Shown here piece after piece: positions 10,151 to 18,647 of a stretch of 64,000 bases of DNA. Numbering within the stretch: the stretch's first letter is position 1; each line of letters starts with the position of its first letter. Source of the DNA: Branchinecta lynchi (Eukaryota > Arthropoda > Branchiopoda > Anostraca > Branchinectidae). The notes under the pieces are model-generated. The model was given only the letters and a program-made list of their open reading frames with translations, searched no databases and was not told the DNA's origin. Made by a program: the position numbers and the translations under genes. Location of the stretch: positions 2,294,001-2,358,000 of the forward strand of contig JAKZAP010000018.1 of the NCBI GenBank assembly GCA_023053575.1. The letters are read 5' to 3'.

Positions 10151-10387
10151 GTTAACGATTCTAAAATCCTAGAAAAGCCTTAATGACGGTAAGGGCGATG
10201 CTGGCGATCTCAGGGATTCATTTTCTGAAAAGCGAAGCAAGAATTCGTCGAGTGCCAGAACTGAAGAAAACTTGTTGCGCCTTTACAACTTTTCGCTGGC
10301 TCACCGGTTTCCACGTACGCAGTGGATTCACTTTCCACGTCACTTTCCAAAATTATCGGAGCTCTAGAACAGCCTGGGAAAGCAAAG

Positions 10388-10662
10388 CTACACTGTCAGA
10401 AGTTTCATAACAGGTTGCGCATAACACTTTCAAGAATAACTCCTTTTCACTTAGAAATAGAGTGTTATGACCAATAAAGTTTATACTATTTCGCGCCTAG
10501 ATCTTCAACAACACCTTCAGTAGGTAAAAATACTACACTGTCAGAAGTTACATAACGACAACAGAAGGATGCGCTATAGTGTAACTTTATTTCTAAGTGA
10601 AAAGGTGCTATTCTTGAAAGTGTTATACGCTATCTGTTATGAAACTTCTGACAGTGTGGTAG
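10388..10662. mobile_element. Foldback MITE, ~275 bp, with long imperfect terminal inverted repeats
   Basis: The left arm starts CTACACTGTCAGAAGTTTCA and continues through GCATAACACTTTCAAGAATA. The right arm carries the reverse complement and ends TGACAGTGTGGTAG. The arms are about 75-85 bp long. A second copy of the terminal sequence in plus orientation at 10533 suggests a nested or rearranged ~130-bp unit (10533-10662). There is no coding capacity. The CACTG ends recall CACTA-like elements, but I cannot identify a target duplication, so the superfamily is unassigned. Confidence 0.65.
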
Positions 10663-10689
10663 GGCACATTTTTGTGTTTTTTCGATCCG

Positions 10690-10790
10690 GTAAGCCTGGT
10701 CCTTCTCCTGACCCCCTTCACGTCATAGGGCCAAGAGAGGGTGTAACAAAGTCCGGAAGAACGGTCCTTATGAAGGGGGATTTTGGTTCA
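10690..10790 (-). pseudogene. Short LINE RT C-terminal fragment
   Basis: The minus strand gives FFRTLLHPLLAL, matching the SFRTSLHPLMDR block in the LINE fragment at 12112-12610. The remnant is about 100 bp of the same family and is not functional. Confidence 0.45.
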
Positions 10791-10824
10791 CATCAACGGA
10801 CAAGCCATATGTTGACCAAATGAC

Positions 10825-10985
10825 GCAATATGTTTCCCAAACCAAATGTTTCCATTGAAAAACAAATAAATCTTTCCCAGACCAAATACTCATTTCCCAA
10901 ACCAAATGTTTGTTTGCCAGACTATCTACTCGTTTTGCAAACCTTCTGTTTCTCTTGCAAACCGTCTGTTTATTTCTCAAAATTG
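10825..10985 (+). repeat. Degenerate ~24-bp direct repeats (TTTCCCAAACCAAATGTTT)
   Basis: Units such as TTCCCAAACCAAATGTTT, TTCCCAGACCAAATACTC, TTGCCAGACTATCTACTC and TTGCAAACCTTCTGTTT follow one another for ~160 bp. Divergence increases to the right. No coding meaning is apparent. Confidence 0.55.
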
Positions 10986-11159
10986 ATGTTCGCTTTCCAC
11001 ATAATGTTAACCCGCAGATTGGGTTGTCGGCGAAACGCCCTTAGTTTGTAAGTTTTCGTTTTGTCCTTTATGACAATGGTTTATTTGTGTGTTAGTTGAC
11101 GCTGCGATGTAACTCATCGATCTCGCTTTTTTTCGGTAGTTAATTTGTTGATATTTATT

Positions 11160-11690
11160 ATTAAAGGATTTTTATTAAGGTAAGGTAAGATACCATTTTA
11201 ATGGCAAATATAAATAAATCTGGTGTTTCTCAAAAGCATCAGATATGCCAGTGGAATAAAAAACGACGCTCTACTAATTCTGATGGGTTTGTAAAATTTA
11301 TTAATACACTTCTAGCCTAAGGCATTGTAAAGAAAAAACAAACGAACAACTATCGCACATCAACACTAAAATTTAACGACAACACGAGGAATTACGACAA
11401 CAGACATATGACTAAAGAATAAATGAAAAATAAAAAAGGTTTGCGACCTGGGTCTGATCTTCCTCCGAGCACAAAAAGATGAATCAATTAAATCAGACCG
11501 AAGAAACATAATTGCTAGATAACATAAAACTTTTTAGAGTTCTTTTAAAAGCTTTCCTATCTTCGAACACTCCAACAGTTTCAGGCAATGAATTCCATAC
11601 CTTTACACCTGAATGACGAACAGAAAAGCTAGACCTTATAGAAGGATCTCCATTTTTCCGCACTTCATTTTCATGAGTTAATTATATTGA
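11160..11690 (-). pseudogene. 3' end of a CR1/L2-like LINE (RT C-terminus and 3' UTR)
   Basis: On the minus strand, SSFSVRHSGVKVWNSLPETV is followed by GVFEDRKAFKRTLKSFML, the last conserved block of many LINE polymerases (WNSLP...FK..LK). A stop and about 250 bp of A+T-rich 3' UTR run to ~11280, where a GTAAGGTAAG-type repeat lies near 11180. It is a 5'-truncated copy. The upstream RT core is missing. Confidence 0.7.
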
Positions 11691-11839
11691 ATGGTTAGTT
11701 TGAGTAGGGAACGGCTGGGTTTTCTTGAGAGCGATCCGATGAAGTCACATGGGCGGTGGAGTATTGCATAGAGATTTTGACGCTGGTGATTTACCTGTTG
11801 AAAACCCTGATTCACGTTATAAGTTTTTTGTGTGATTTG

Positions 11840-13394
11840 GGTAAAAACAGATGTCAAAGTGCGTCGAATATTTTTCATTTAAATTGCCAAGGGATTAGTA
11901 GTTCGTACCAGTTTTTAAACGAATTATGTTTGCAGCCAGCACTCCATGTCTTGGTAATAACATTGGTAATTACAAGCTATATGTACCGAATAGAGAAATG
12001 CATCAACATGGTGGTTTGACAATATATGTACGTAATGATTTTGAGGTAAAAATTATAGATGATATGAGAGTATATCGTGAAATGGTGTTTGAAAGTATGG
12101 TTATGGAATTCAATCAATCAATCAATCAATTTTATTTTGAACCCTAATAGCACTATAGGCTAACATGGTCCGGAAAAATAAACACTCACTACAATACAAG
12201 TAAGACGCAAACTAACAAACAATAAATAAGAAACGAACATAGATCATGAACAATTAAAATGTTTAGTAAAATACGGAACGAATGAATTTAGGTATCTTTC
12301 GGAAGATTTCGTGGGTGGGGTAACAATCTTGGGTTTTGGGTCGTTCTTGCTTCGCGTATTCGGTCCATGAGAGGGTGTAACGATGTCCGGAAGGAGGGTC
12401 CTGTGGTGTTGAGAATTCAAAATTTGGTGACCCGCATGAGAAGATTATGTCTTCTTTCAGACACTTTTTCGATATTGAGGATTTGAAGGCTTTCGTTATA
12501 AGATTTGTAATTGTGACCAAGTATTATTCTGCAGGCTCTCTTCTGCAGTCGTTCGATTTCGGCATCCTGAGCTTTACTTAAGTCAGGATACCAAATTTAG
12601 CAGCCTGGAATTGCAATTCCAGAATTTCAGAGGATTCATAGTTGTTGTGTATAGACCCCCATCTTTTAATATAGATGAGTATGGTTTACTTTTAGAAGAG
12701 CAATTGAATAAGTTACCTATTCCCACTACGCCGTGTTTTATTTGCGGTGATTTTAATCTGGATCTGCGAACAGTAAATAGTAATTTTAAAGTCAGAGAAT
12801 ATTTAAATACGATGTTGGGTTACGGGTTACAGCCTTCTGTTAATATACGAACAAGGGTAAAAAATGATTCAGCGACACTTATTGATAATATATTTTTAAA
12901 TACTGGGTACAGTAGTGCTGACGTCATAGGGAACGATGTTTGGGATCATTTTGGTTTATTGGTGTCCGTTCCATCTTTTCTCAACCAGTCTAGGTCAGAG
13001 CGTCATAGCCTGCCGAAAAAAGACCTGAGCGTTATCAATGTATGGTATTGATATTAAAGCAAGAACTTGAAGCGAAAAATTATAAGTCTACGCTTTGGTA
13101 CTCGATAATTAAAGATGCTGTAGTTAGATTTTCCCAGATAAAGAAGAAGCAGAAATATTTTGATTCGCCGAAGAAGCCTTGGGTTGTGAAGAGTATTCTA
13201 GTCTCTTTACCTGGGCGACAGCAGTTGTATAAAAAAATCAGTGTTAAGTAAAGATAATAAGGATGTAGATATTTAGAAAGCTTATAGTGATAAGCTGAAT
13301 AGTATACTCCGTAAAGCGAAATTTGATTACCTGATCGTTTTGAAAAGGCGGAAAGTACCAGGCAATGTGATAAAATATGTGATTAAGCCGAATA
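11840..13394 (+). pseudogene. LINE endonuclease domain (plus strand), split by another LINE fragment
   Basis: The plus strand begins with IFHLNCQGISSSYQFLNEL near 11875, the typical N-terminus of a LINE endonuclease. After the insertion at 12112-12610 it continues with FQNFRGFIVVVYRPPS, PCFICGDFNLDLRTV (metal-binding D-x-N), ATLIDNIFLN and NDVWDHFGLLVSV (D-H). At 13160-13250 the linker PKKPWVVKSILVSL leads toward an RT that is absent, because a minus-strand LINE begins at 13395. Removing the insertion restores a continuous frame through MVMEF and QNFRGF. All catalytic blocks remain, but stops and truncation make the copy inactive. Confidence 0.8.
12112..12610 (-). mobile_element. 5'-truncated LINE fragment with (ATTG)n tail, inserted in the endonuclease
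   Basis: The plus strand shows (CAAT)n at 12112-12130 then TTTTATTTTGAACC. On the minus strand this is the 3' end of a LINE with a tetramer tail. Its coding part, ~12600 to 12300, reads EIERLQKRACRIILGHNYKS, LNIEKVSERRHNLLMRVTKF and FRTSLHPLMDR, the RT C-terminal region. The flanks share AATTC, a plausible short target duplication. The related fragment at 10690 belongs to the same family. Confidence 0.8.
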
Positions 13395-14341
13395 AGCCTG
13401 AAGTCCTTTCAATTCAATTCAGTTTTATTTCAACACCAACTACGGACTAACCGAATAGCAGGTGGTAAAGTCAACATACATTAAAAACTAACCGAATTGT
13501 CAACATATACTAGAAAGTGGTCAAATTTCATATAAAATACTGAGAACAAACAATATAAAATGTAACGATTGGGGAAATAGACAACGAGGGGTAAAAAAAT
13601 AACCTACTAATTTCTGTTACGTAGGGAAACAAAGGAGGGGACAAAGCTATTCTTGTATCTTGCGTGTCGGCAAAATACTGGTTGAAGGGTAGGGACTGGT
13701 TCGGAAGCTTGTCTTTGACGCCTCTCCCTTTCTGTTGTGAAGTTGGGGGGTACGATGTCGCGAAAGACTGGGTTCAGTAGAGTCTGCCCTCCGAACTTTA
13801 AGCACAAAATTTTGCGACTGTGAGACAGGATTGTCAGATTAAATTTTTTCAGAAAATAAATATAAGGGACTTTCAGAGATTTATCCGTTATTAGGAGAGC
13901 TTGGTATTGTATCCTCTCTACAGCATCCGATTGCTCAAGAGTCACGCCAAAATGCGCAATAGATGTTCAGAAGGGAAACCATAACGGGAAAGAAGTTTGA
14001 GCCCCCGAAGGCCCATATTGGCCTTCTTTAAAATGGAATCTACGTGCTTTTCCCACTTCATATCATTCGCGATGTGTACACCCAGCAGTTTTATTTCTTT
14101 CACATGTTGCACACTTGGGATTGGGGGACAAAATTTGGGTACTCTTTTTAGAAATGAGATCGTTAGGACCACTGATTTTCCGTGATTACAACCATCTGGT
14201 CTGCAGATACTTCATCAAAAATATCATCTATGATTTGTTGTACTTTGCTTTTTACATTTCTACGACAGACTTCTAACAACGAGAGGTCATCTACGTATTT
14301 CCAGCGATCCAAGCAGCGGATCCAAAAGCATACCTTGAGGA

Positions 14342-14417
14342 CAAGGCCGTATACAGGGGGAGGGGTATGAGGCAACCTCCCCCCGCCCCCCCGAATAAAT
14401 TCCTTGATACGGGCCTG
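14342..14417. mobile_element. 76-bp hAT MITE with exact 8-bp target duplication (CTTGAGGA)
   Basis: The left end CAAGGCCGTATAC and the right end GATACGGGCCTG are inverted-repeat-like termini of the CAGGCCCGTAT type. CTTGAGGA stands at 14334-14341 and again at 14418-14425. The centre is an A/G/C-rich stretch with C-runs. It lies in the GVPQG block of the LINE RT, whose frame is recovered when the element is removed. The same termini occur at 60446-60607. Confidence 0.85.
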
Positions 14418-14811
14418 CTTGAGGAACTCCACAGAAAAATTGAAGAGGGTCAGAGTATGAATTCTTAAGTTTAGTTTGCCGAGTCCTATTACATAGAAAA
14501 TTTGCGACTATTTTGACAAGAAATTATGGCACCTCAAACTTTACTTTAAATTTCTCTAGTAGTATGCTGTGGTTTATTAGGTCGAACGCTTTACGTAGAT
14601 CAATGCCAATCGGATTGACCCAATGGTCCGGGTTCTCTAAATTTTTTAAAATGGTATCCTCCAAACTAACCAAGTAATGGGATGTAGAGGTTTTCGGGAG
14701 ATTACCAAATTGTTTTGCGTCTATTAACTTTAAAATCTTTTCTTTTAACCAAGAAGAGAGGAAACCCTCGTAAGTTATGCTGAAAACGGTGTCATAGTTA
14801 TTGGACGGATT

Positions 14812-15144
14812 TCTTTAAGCTTATGAATAATTCTTGCGTTGGCGAATCTATGGAAAATGTAAGGAGGCGAGCGGATATCGAAATCATAACTAATAATATC
14901 ACAAGAGAAAATATAATAAAGAAACCCAACTTTAAATCTTAAATAATATTCAGTGAAAACTTTTCAGTAGCAAGAATGTCAAAGGAAAAGATAAAATTAG
15001 ACAAACGCATGTACATCGGTTTTGCTGTATTAAAACTATCAAAGTTACTGACATATAAATTCCACTATGATTATATGAAGCTTAAATATCGAGATAAACT
15101 TGATTTGTGTTATATCGATACTGATAGCTTGATTTATAATAGAT
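14812..15144 (+). pseudogene. Fragment of Polinton protein-primed DNA polymerase B embedded in a LINE
   Basis: The plus strand reads FFKLMNNSCVGESMENVRRR, EIITNNITRENIIKK, ENFSVARMSKEKIKLDKRMY, then LDLCYIDTDSLIYN (PolC-type YxDTDS block). It aligns residue for residue with the Polinton polymerase segment at 32870-33190, from the NNDCFGKTMENTRKRA equivalent to the YMDTDS. Both ends coincide with interruption of the LINE RT between IPKKDSPSI and RPITMTP. There is one internal stop. I see no terminal repeats or clear target duplication, so the mechanism is unknown: capture during break repair is one possibility. The fragment is clearly diverged from the copy in this window. Confidence 0.8.
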
Positions 15145-15494
15145 GGAGAATCTTTTTTAGGGATAGGTGTGCTGTAACCATTTTTCCAAATTGAGGGGTA
15201 CTCCCCAGTTTTTGTTATAGAATTAAAAATATCACACAAAGGCCCAGACATTTTGTCCAGGAAAGCTTTAATAATTTCCACCGGAATATCAACAGGCGTA
15301 ATACTAGTCCTTTTAAGTCCTTTATTTTCTTTGGAAATTTCGGCTTTTTCTATTTCCGGAAAATCATTAAAACTTTCCGGCGACTCTGGGATTTCTTCTT
15401 TGGGCAAAGGGGGAAGGGATTGAACAATTTCAGCAAGGTGCGCATTGAGCCCGTTAGTAGTATAAGAATGCCGATTCTACCCCACCCAACCCCC

Positions 15495-15784
15495 AATAAA
15501 ATAAACCCCTATTTACATGAAATTTAACAATTTTAACATATATTATATCAAATTAACCCCCTTTTCAAAAAAAATCTATTTTCCTAATTAAAAAGTAAAG
15601 GCCTAAAGAAATGAACATATTACCCTTTAATCTCAGTAATCTATTGATATATATACTATAAAAAAATAACGGTATCCTATACACTACTACTGAGTAAACA
15701 GTTCTAAATCCACATGTTTCTTTGTTTCTTGTTTTCGCGTATAATCGGTTGTAAAACTAAATTTTTCTTAAAAGCAACTCGTTA
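15495..15784. repeat. Polinton left terminal inverted repeat, outer part
   Basis: The sequence from AATAAAATAAACCCC onward is the inverse of 36597 leftward, including the runs around ATATTATATCAAATTAACCC and CTATACACTACTACTGAGTA. The Gypsy element separates it from its inner part (27854-28190). Confidence 0.85.
15781..15784. repeat. 4-bp target-site duplication of the Gypsy element, left copy (GTTA)
   Basis: GTTA precedes the TG of the 5' LTR at 15785 and is repeated at 27850-27853 after the CA of the 3' LTR. A 4-bp duplication fits Ty3/Gypsy integrases. Confidence 0.85.
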
Positions 15785-16014
15785 TGTACTGACGTAGTTT
15801 ACGCCCCTCTATTTTAACTATGAAACCTCTGCACAAATGCGCACCAGCCGACTTGCCCTTTCAGAACCGCGAGCTAGCGAGCGTGAGCCATAGCCGAGGG
15901 ACTGAGTCCTGACCGGCTCACTTGGATTTACCGACTTCAAGAATACCATGAAGACAGTTTTTAGCAAGTCTGCTGGTGGGCTAGTGCCTGGTTTTAGTGT
16001 ATCGGTTAATTATG

Positions 16015-16052
16015 TATATAAGTAAGATTCTCCACGTTTAAGGGAGTCAGTC
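16015..16052 (+). promoter_or_regulatory. LTR core promoter: TATA box and initiator
   Basis: TATATAAG at 16015-16022 is followed 34 bases later by TCAGTC at 16047-16052, which matches the arthropod-type initiator TCAGTY with its A at 16049. This is the expected RNA start. The same pair is present in the 3' LTR (27573 and 27605). The start site itself is inferred. Confidence 0.7.
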
Positions 16053-16158
16053 GAACTTAAGATTAGCAGTGTTGCTGTACCGTTGATAAGTATTTGCCGT
16101 ATCGTTATTTGAGGAGTACCTGCGTATGGATTAACGACTACTTGGTAACCACTGAACT

Positions 16159-16164
16159 GTAAGT
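16159..16164 (+). promoter_or_regulatory. Candidate 5' splice donor in the LTR leader (GTAAGT)
   Basis: AACT|GTAAGTG lies about 110 bases after the predicted RNA start and before gag. Paired with the acceptor at 23926 it would produce a subgenomic env RNA, as in retroviruses and env-bearing Gypsy elements. The pairing is inference. Confidence 0.45.
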
Positions 16165-16173
16165 GCATTCATT

Positions 16174-16179
16174 AATAAA
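16174..16179 (+). promoter_or_regulatory. Polyadenylation signal AATAAA in the LTR
   Basis: AATAAA about 125 bases after the predicted start, inside R, so that in the 3' LTR it would end the genomic RNA. The identical signal is in the 3' LTR. Confidence 0.65.
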
Positions 16180-16291
16180 GTACATTGTAACCCTAGTTTG
16201 TTCAACTCTACAAGCCCTAGGAGATAGACCCCACGAGCCTCCCCCACGCTACCGATCGCGAGTATACCGCATCTCATTCTTCCGTATTACA

Positions 16292-16508
16292 GTGGTGGCT
16301 TAGCGGCGGTCTAGGGCAATATCAGAGTCAAGCAAACTAGAGTTGTAGTAACCCAAAATATTTGTTTCTTTTTCTCCTCCTTTTTCTCACATTTTCATCC
16401 AATCAAAAAAAAAATAAATAAGAATAACATTGTGAAAATTCGCGATTAGCATCCGATTAACTTACGTCTAAACCCTAAACACCCATCCCTAGTTTTCACG
16501 AACGCAAA
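16292..16508 (+). other. Leader with primer-binding-site region
   Basis: One base after the LTR the sequence reads TGGTGGCTTAGCGG. A TGG start a base or two after the LTR is typical of a tRNA primer-binding site. I could not match it to a specific tRNA, and either TGG (16293 or 16296) may be the true first base. The rest of the 217-base leader is A-rich and ends just before the gag ATG. Confidence 0.5.
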
Positions 16509-17561
16509 ATGTCGATCACGGAAGAGCAAAAATCCGTGATGCAATACAAAGTTTTCCAGACCGAATTGGCAAAGCAAATTCCGCAGTACGATGGCGAAGG
16601 TGATATTGACGTTTTCATATCAACCATGACCAACTTTTTGGCTCTTTCCGGGATAACCACCGTCAAGGACCTCAGGGAGATGCTGTACCTCAGATTGAGA
16701 GGTGCGGCAATCTCATTCCTCGACACGCTAGTTGGGGTTCAGATTACAACGACCGCGGATCTGCTCGAAAGATTTAGAGCTCGGTTTTCTAGCACGAGTG
16801 TAAAAAATAGACTGAAATACGAGATCGTCCAGCTACAGGCGGACCAAAGTATCCGAGAATATGCGGATAAGGTACAGCTCATGACGGCGGAGAAATTAGG
16901 AAGACCCACGGGGGTCAACGACCAGTTCACACGGGCGGTGTTCGAAAATTTCAAAGCAGGGCTCGGTCCGAAACTGCTGAGACTAGTCCTGACAAAACAA
17001 CCAGCCGACCTAGAAGCGGCGATTTTGCTAATTGAACACGAGCTGACAATTGATGAAATCATCAAGGCTCAACAACGGCTGACTATAAATTCAGTAGAAG
17101 AACCTCAACAGATTTGTGCGGTTACCCAGAGCCCAAAAACTAGTCCTGCTCCCCCAAACCCTTCCCCACAGATAGTTAGAAGACAGGTTTCTTTCACGAG
17201 TGACGACAATCGACCTAGAAGGGACGGGACTCCGACAAGAAGCGGATTCACTCCCAGGGACCGCACGCCAACGGGGCAAAGACAAGGGAACGCGTCGGAC
17301 TTTAGGTACAGACCGTATAGTTATGATAGGACAGAAAGAGGTACCGGTGGGAACGGACCTTTAGCAAGCGTGCAATGCTATTCTTGCTCGCGATTCGGGC
17401 ACATCGCAAGAAACTGTAGGCAGAGGTTCGGAAACGGACGAAGGGGATTCCCCCAGCGTAGGACCTTCAGCCAAACCAGGAACGAAACTGGATACAGGAG
17501 AGCTTACGCTCCTAACGGCGATCACAGCTCCGGCGCTTTAAACGACGACAGCCGGCTCTAA
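16509..17561 (+). CDS. gag: Gag polyprotein of the Gypsy element
   Basis: This 350-residue ORF starts at the first ATG after the leader. Residues ~15-195 form a retrotransposon gag domain (capsid-like): QYDGEGDIDVFISTMTNFL, LYLRLRGAAISFLD, LLERFRARFSS and IREYADKVQLM are its conserved helices. Residues ~215-285 are basic and proline-rich. A single CCHC zinc knuckle, CYSCSRFGHIARNC (CX2CX4HX4C), lies at 17376-17417, followed by an Arg/Gly-rich RNA-binding tail. Gag assembles the cytoplasmic particle and packages the RNA. The TAA at 17559 ends the product, unless ribosomes shift to -1 at 17537-17543, as described separately. The ORF is intact and shows no decay. Confidence 0.95.
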   Translation: MSITEEQKSVMQYKVFQTELAKQIPQYDGEGDIDVFISTMTNFLALSGITTVKDLREMLYLRLRGAAISFLDTLVGVQITTTADLLERFRARFSSTSVKNRLKYEIVQLQADQSIREYADKVQLMTAEKLGRPTGVNDQFTRAVFENFKAGLGPKLLRLVLTKQPADLEAAILLIEHELTIDEIIKAQQRLTINSVEEPQQICAVTQSPKTSPAPPNPSPQIVRRQVSFTSDDNRPRRDGTPTRSGFTPRDRTPTGQRQGNASDFRYRPYSYDRTERGTGGNGPLASVQCYSCSRFGHIARNCRQRFGNGRRGFPQRRTFSQTRNETGYRRAYAPNGDHSSGALNDDSRL

Positions 17562-17579
17562 CTGGGCGCAGAACCGGCT
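17537..17579 (+). promoter_or_regulatory. Programmed -1 ribosomal frameshift signal (TTTAAAC plus stem-loop)
   Basis: TTTAAAC at 17537-17543 is in the correct phase: the gag codons are TTA AAC preceded by T, so tandem slippage would give TTT AAA in -1. Six bases later AGCCGG (17550-17555) pairs with CCGGCT (17574-17579), enclosing a loop that can add TCT/AGA or CTG/CAG pairs. The -1 frame is open past the gag stop at 17559 and runs into the protease. All three parts of a classical signal are seen directly; the efficiency is unknown. Confidence 0.85.
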
Positions 17580-18547
17580 ACACTGCGCAACGCAGATTTA
17601 GGCCCCAAGTGTATAAATTTAATGAAGTGCTTAACATCAATAATAGTTACTCGAATTTGCCAGTTTTGAGAGGGTTTAGCACCTATGGAGTGAGGTTCGC
17701 CGGGCTAGTGGACACAGGAGCACAACAAAATATTTTATGTATCAGTATTTACAACAAACTTCCAAACACGGCAAAAAACGTAGCAAGGAAGGCACGATGT
17801 ACACTCACTAGCGTCACGGGACACAACCTTAAGGCCAAATATGAGCTAAACCTACCAGTAGAATACGGTGGCAAAACTTTCTTGGTGCCTTTTGTGGTTT
17901 GCGAAGAACTTACCTATCAGGCGATTATGGGTATGCCCTTTTTGAGAGCGAATATGATGATTTTTGATGCCGCTGACATGACGTTGACCTGCAAGAAAGT
18001 TAGGAATCAGACATGTCCAAATAACTTTAACGCCTATACACAAAACTCAGTGCATTACCACAGAAACAGGGACAACTTCTACGGGAACACAACCTGCCAA
18101 TGGAAAACAAGCAACCAAGGAGGTCAATCAAGCGCGTATCCAAGGACCCGCCCCCGCGTCCAACGCAGCTCAGAGCCAGCATTCTTCATGAAGCGATCGG
18201 AGAGAGAACTCCAGCAAGCAAGCGCCACAGAAAATAGCAACAATCGCACGGAGAACTCAGACAGAGCGGCGCGCCTCCCAGAGACTAGTACACCGAGAGA
18301 AACTACCGCCAAGGACCAGATCCAACAGATCGTAAATATTCTGAACGAAAATCAGAAAAAGGCCGTCAGCAGTCCTGTACAACGGCAAAATCAAGGCAGC
18401 GCAACTACGATCTGGAAAACAACGATCGCCCCATACACGTACGAGAGAATACAGGTATTCTTGGATTTCAATGATGATAGCGAGTGCGAAGGAACCATCA
18501 GCATCGTACCGACCGAGAACACATGGCTCAAGGATTTAGAACTGGAC
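17543..18547 (+). CDS. pol: Pol, first part: aspartic protease and following linker (up to the gap)
   Basis: Entered by -1 frameshift, this frame is open across the gag stop and through to the gap. The aspartic protease motif FAGLVDTGAQQNIL, with Asp-Thr-Gly at 17711-17719, is followed about 75 residues later by the second retropepsin block AIMGMPFLRAN. The protease matures Gag and Gag-Pol in the particle. From ~18000 to 18547 comes an Asn/Gln/Arg-rich linker of low complexity (PRTRPRVQRSSEPAF region). A stand-alone start at GTG 17609 is unlikely. The gap of 100 N at 18548 breaks the ORF; the apparent phase change across it is explained if the true gap length is not 100. Confidence 0.9.
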
Positions 18548-18647
18548 NNNNNNNNNNNNNNNNNNNNNNNNNNNNNNNNNNNNNNNNNNNNNNNNNNNNN
18601 NNNNNNNNNNNNNNNNNNNNNNNNNNNNNNNNNNNNNNNNNNNNNNN
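18548..18647. other. Assembly gap (100 N)
   Basis: One hundred N within pol. The two sides are in different phases relative to 100 bases, so the real length is probably a different number; 100 is the customary placeholder. Confidence 1.

Larger units (their letters stand above)
13395..15485 (-). pseudogene. LINE reverse transcriptase with (CAATT)n tail, carrying two insertions
   Basis: The minus strand gives SLPPLPKEEIPESPESFNDF (~15400), TSITPVDIPVEIIKAFLDK, NGYSTPIPKKDSPSI (~15160), then after an insertion RPITMTPFSA (~14800), WLKEKILKLIDAKQFGN (~14710), GIDLRKAFDLINHS (~14600), a GVPQG block split by a hAT MITE at 14342-14417, WKYVDDLSLLEVC (~14300, active site), KLLGVHIANDMKWEKHVD (~14070) and a C-terminus ending near 13607. 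The 3' UTR and a CAATTCAATTC tail run to 13395. Frameshifts and stops are numerous. The KYVDDL and IRPI blocks differ from the other LINEs here. Upstream of 15485 it abuts the Polinton terminus and has lost its endonuclease. Confidence 0.8.
15785..16291 (+). repeat. 5' LTR
   Basis: 507 bp, TG...CA, equal in length to the 3' LTR with one substitution at 16138. It contains a TATA box (16015), an initiator-like TCAGTC (16047), a splice donor (16159) and AATAAA (16174), which divides it into U3 (15785-~16048), R (~16049-~16195) and U5. Confidence 0.95.
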
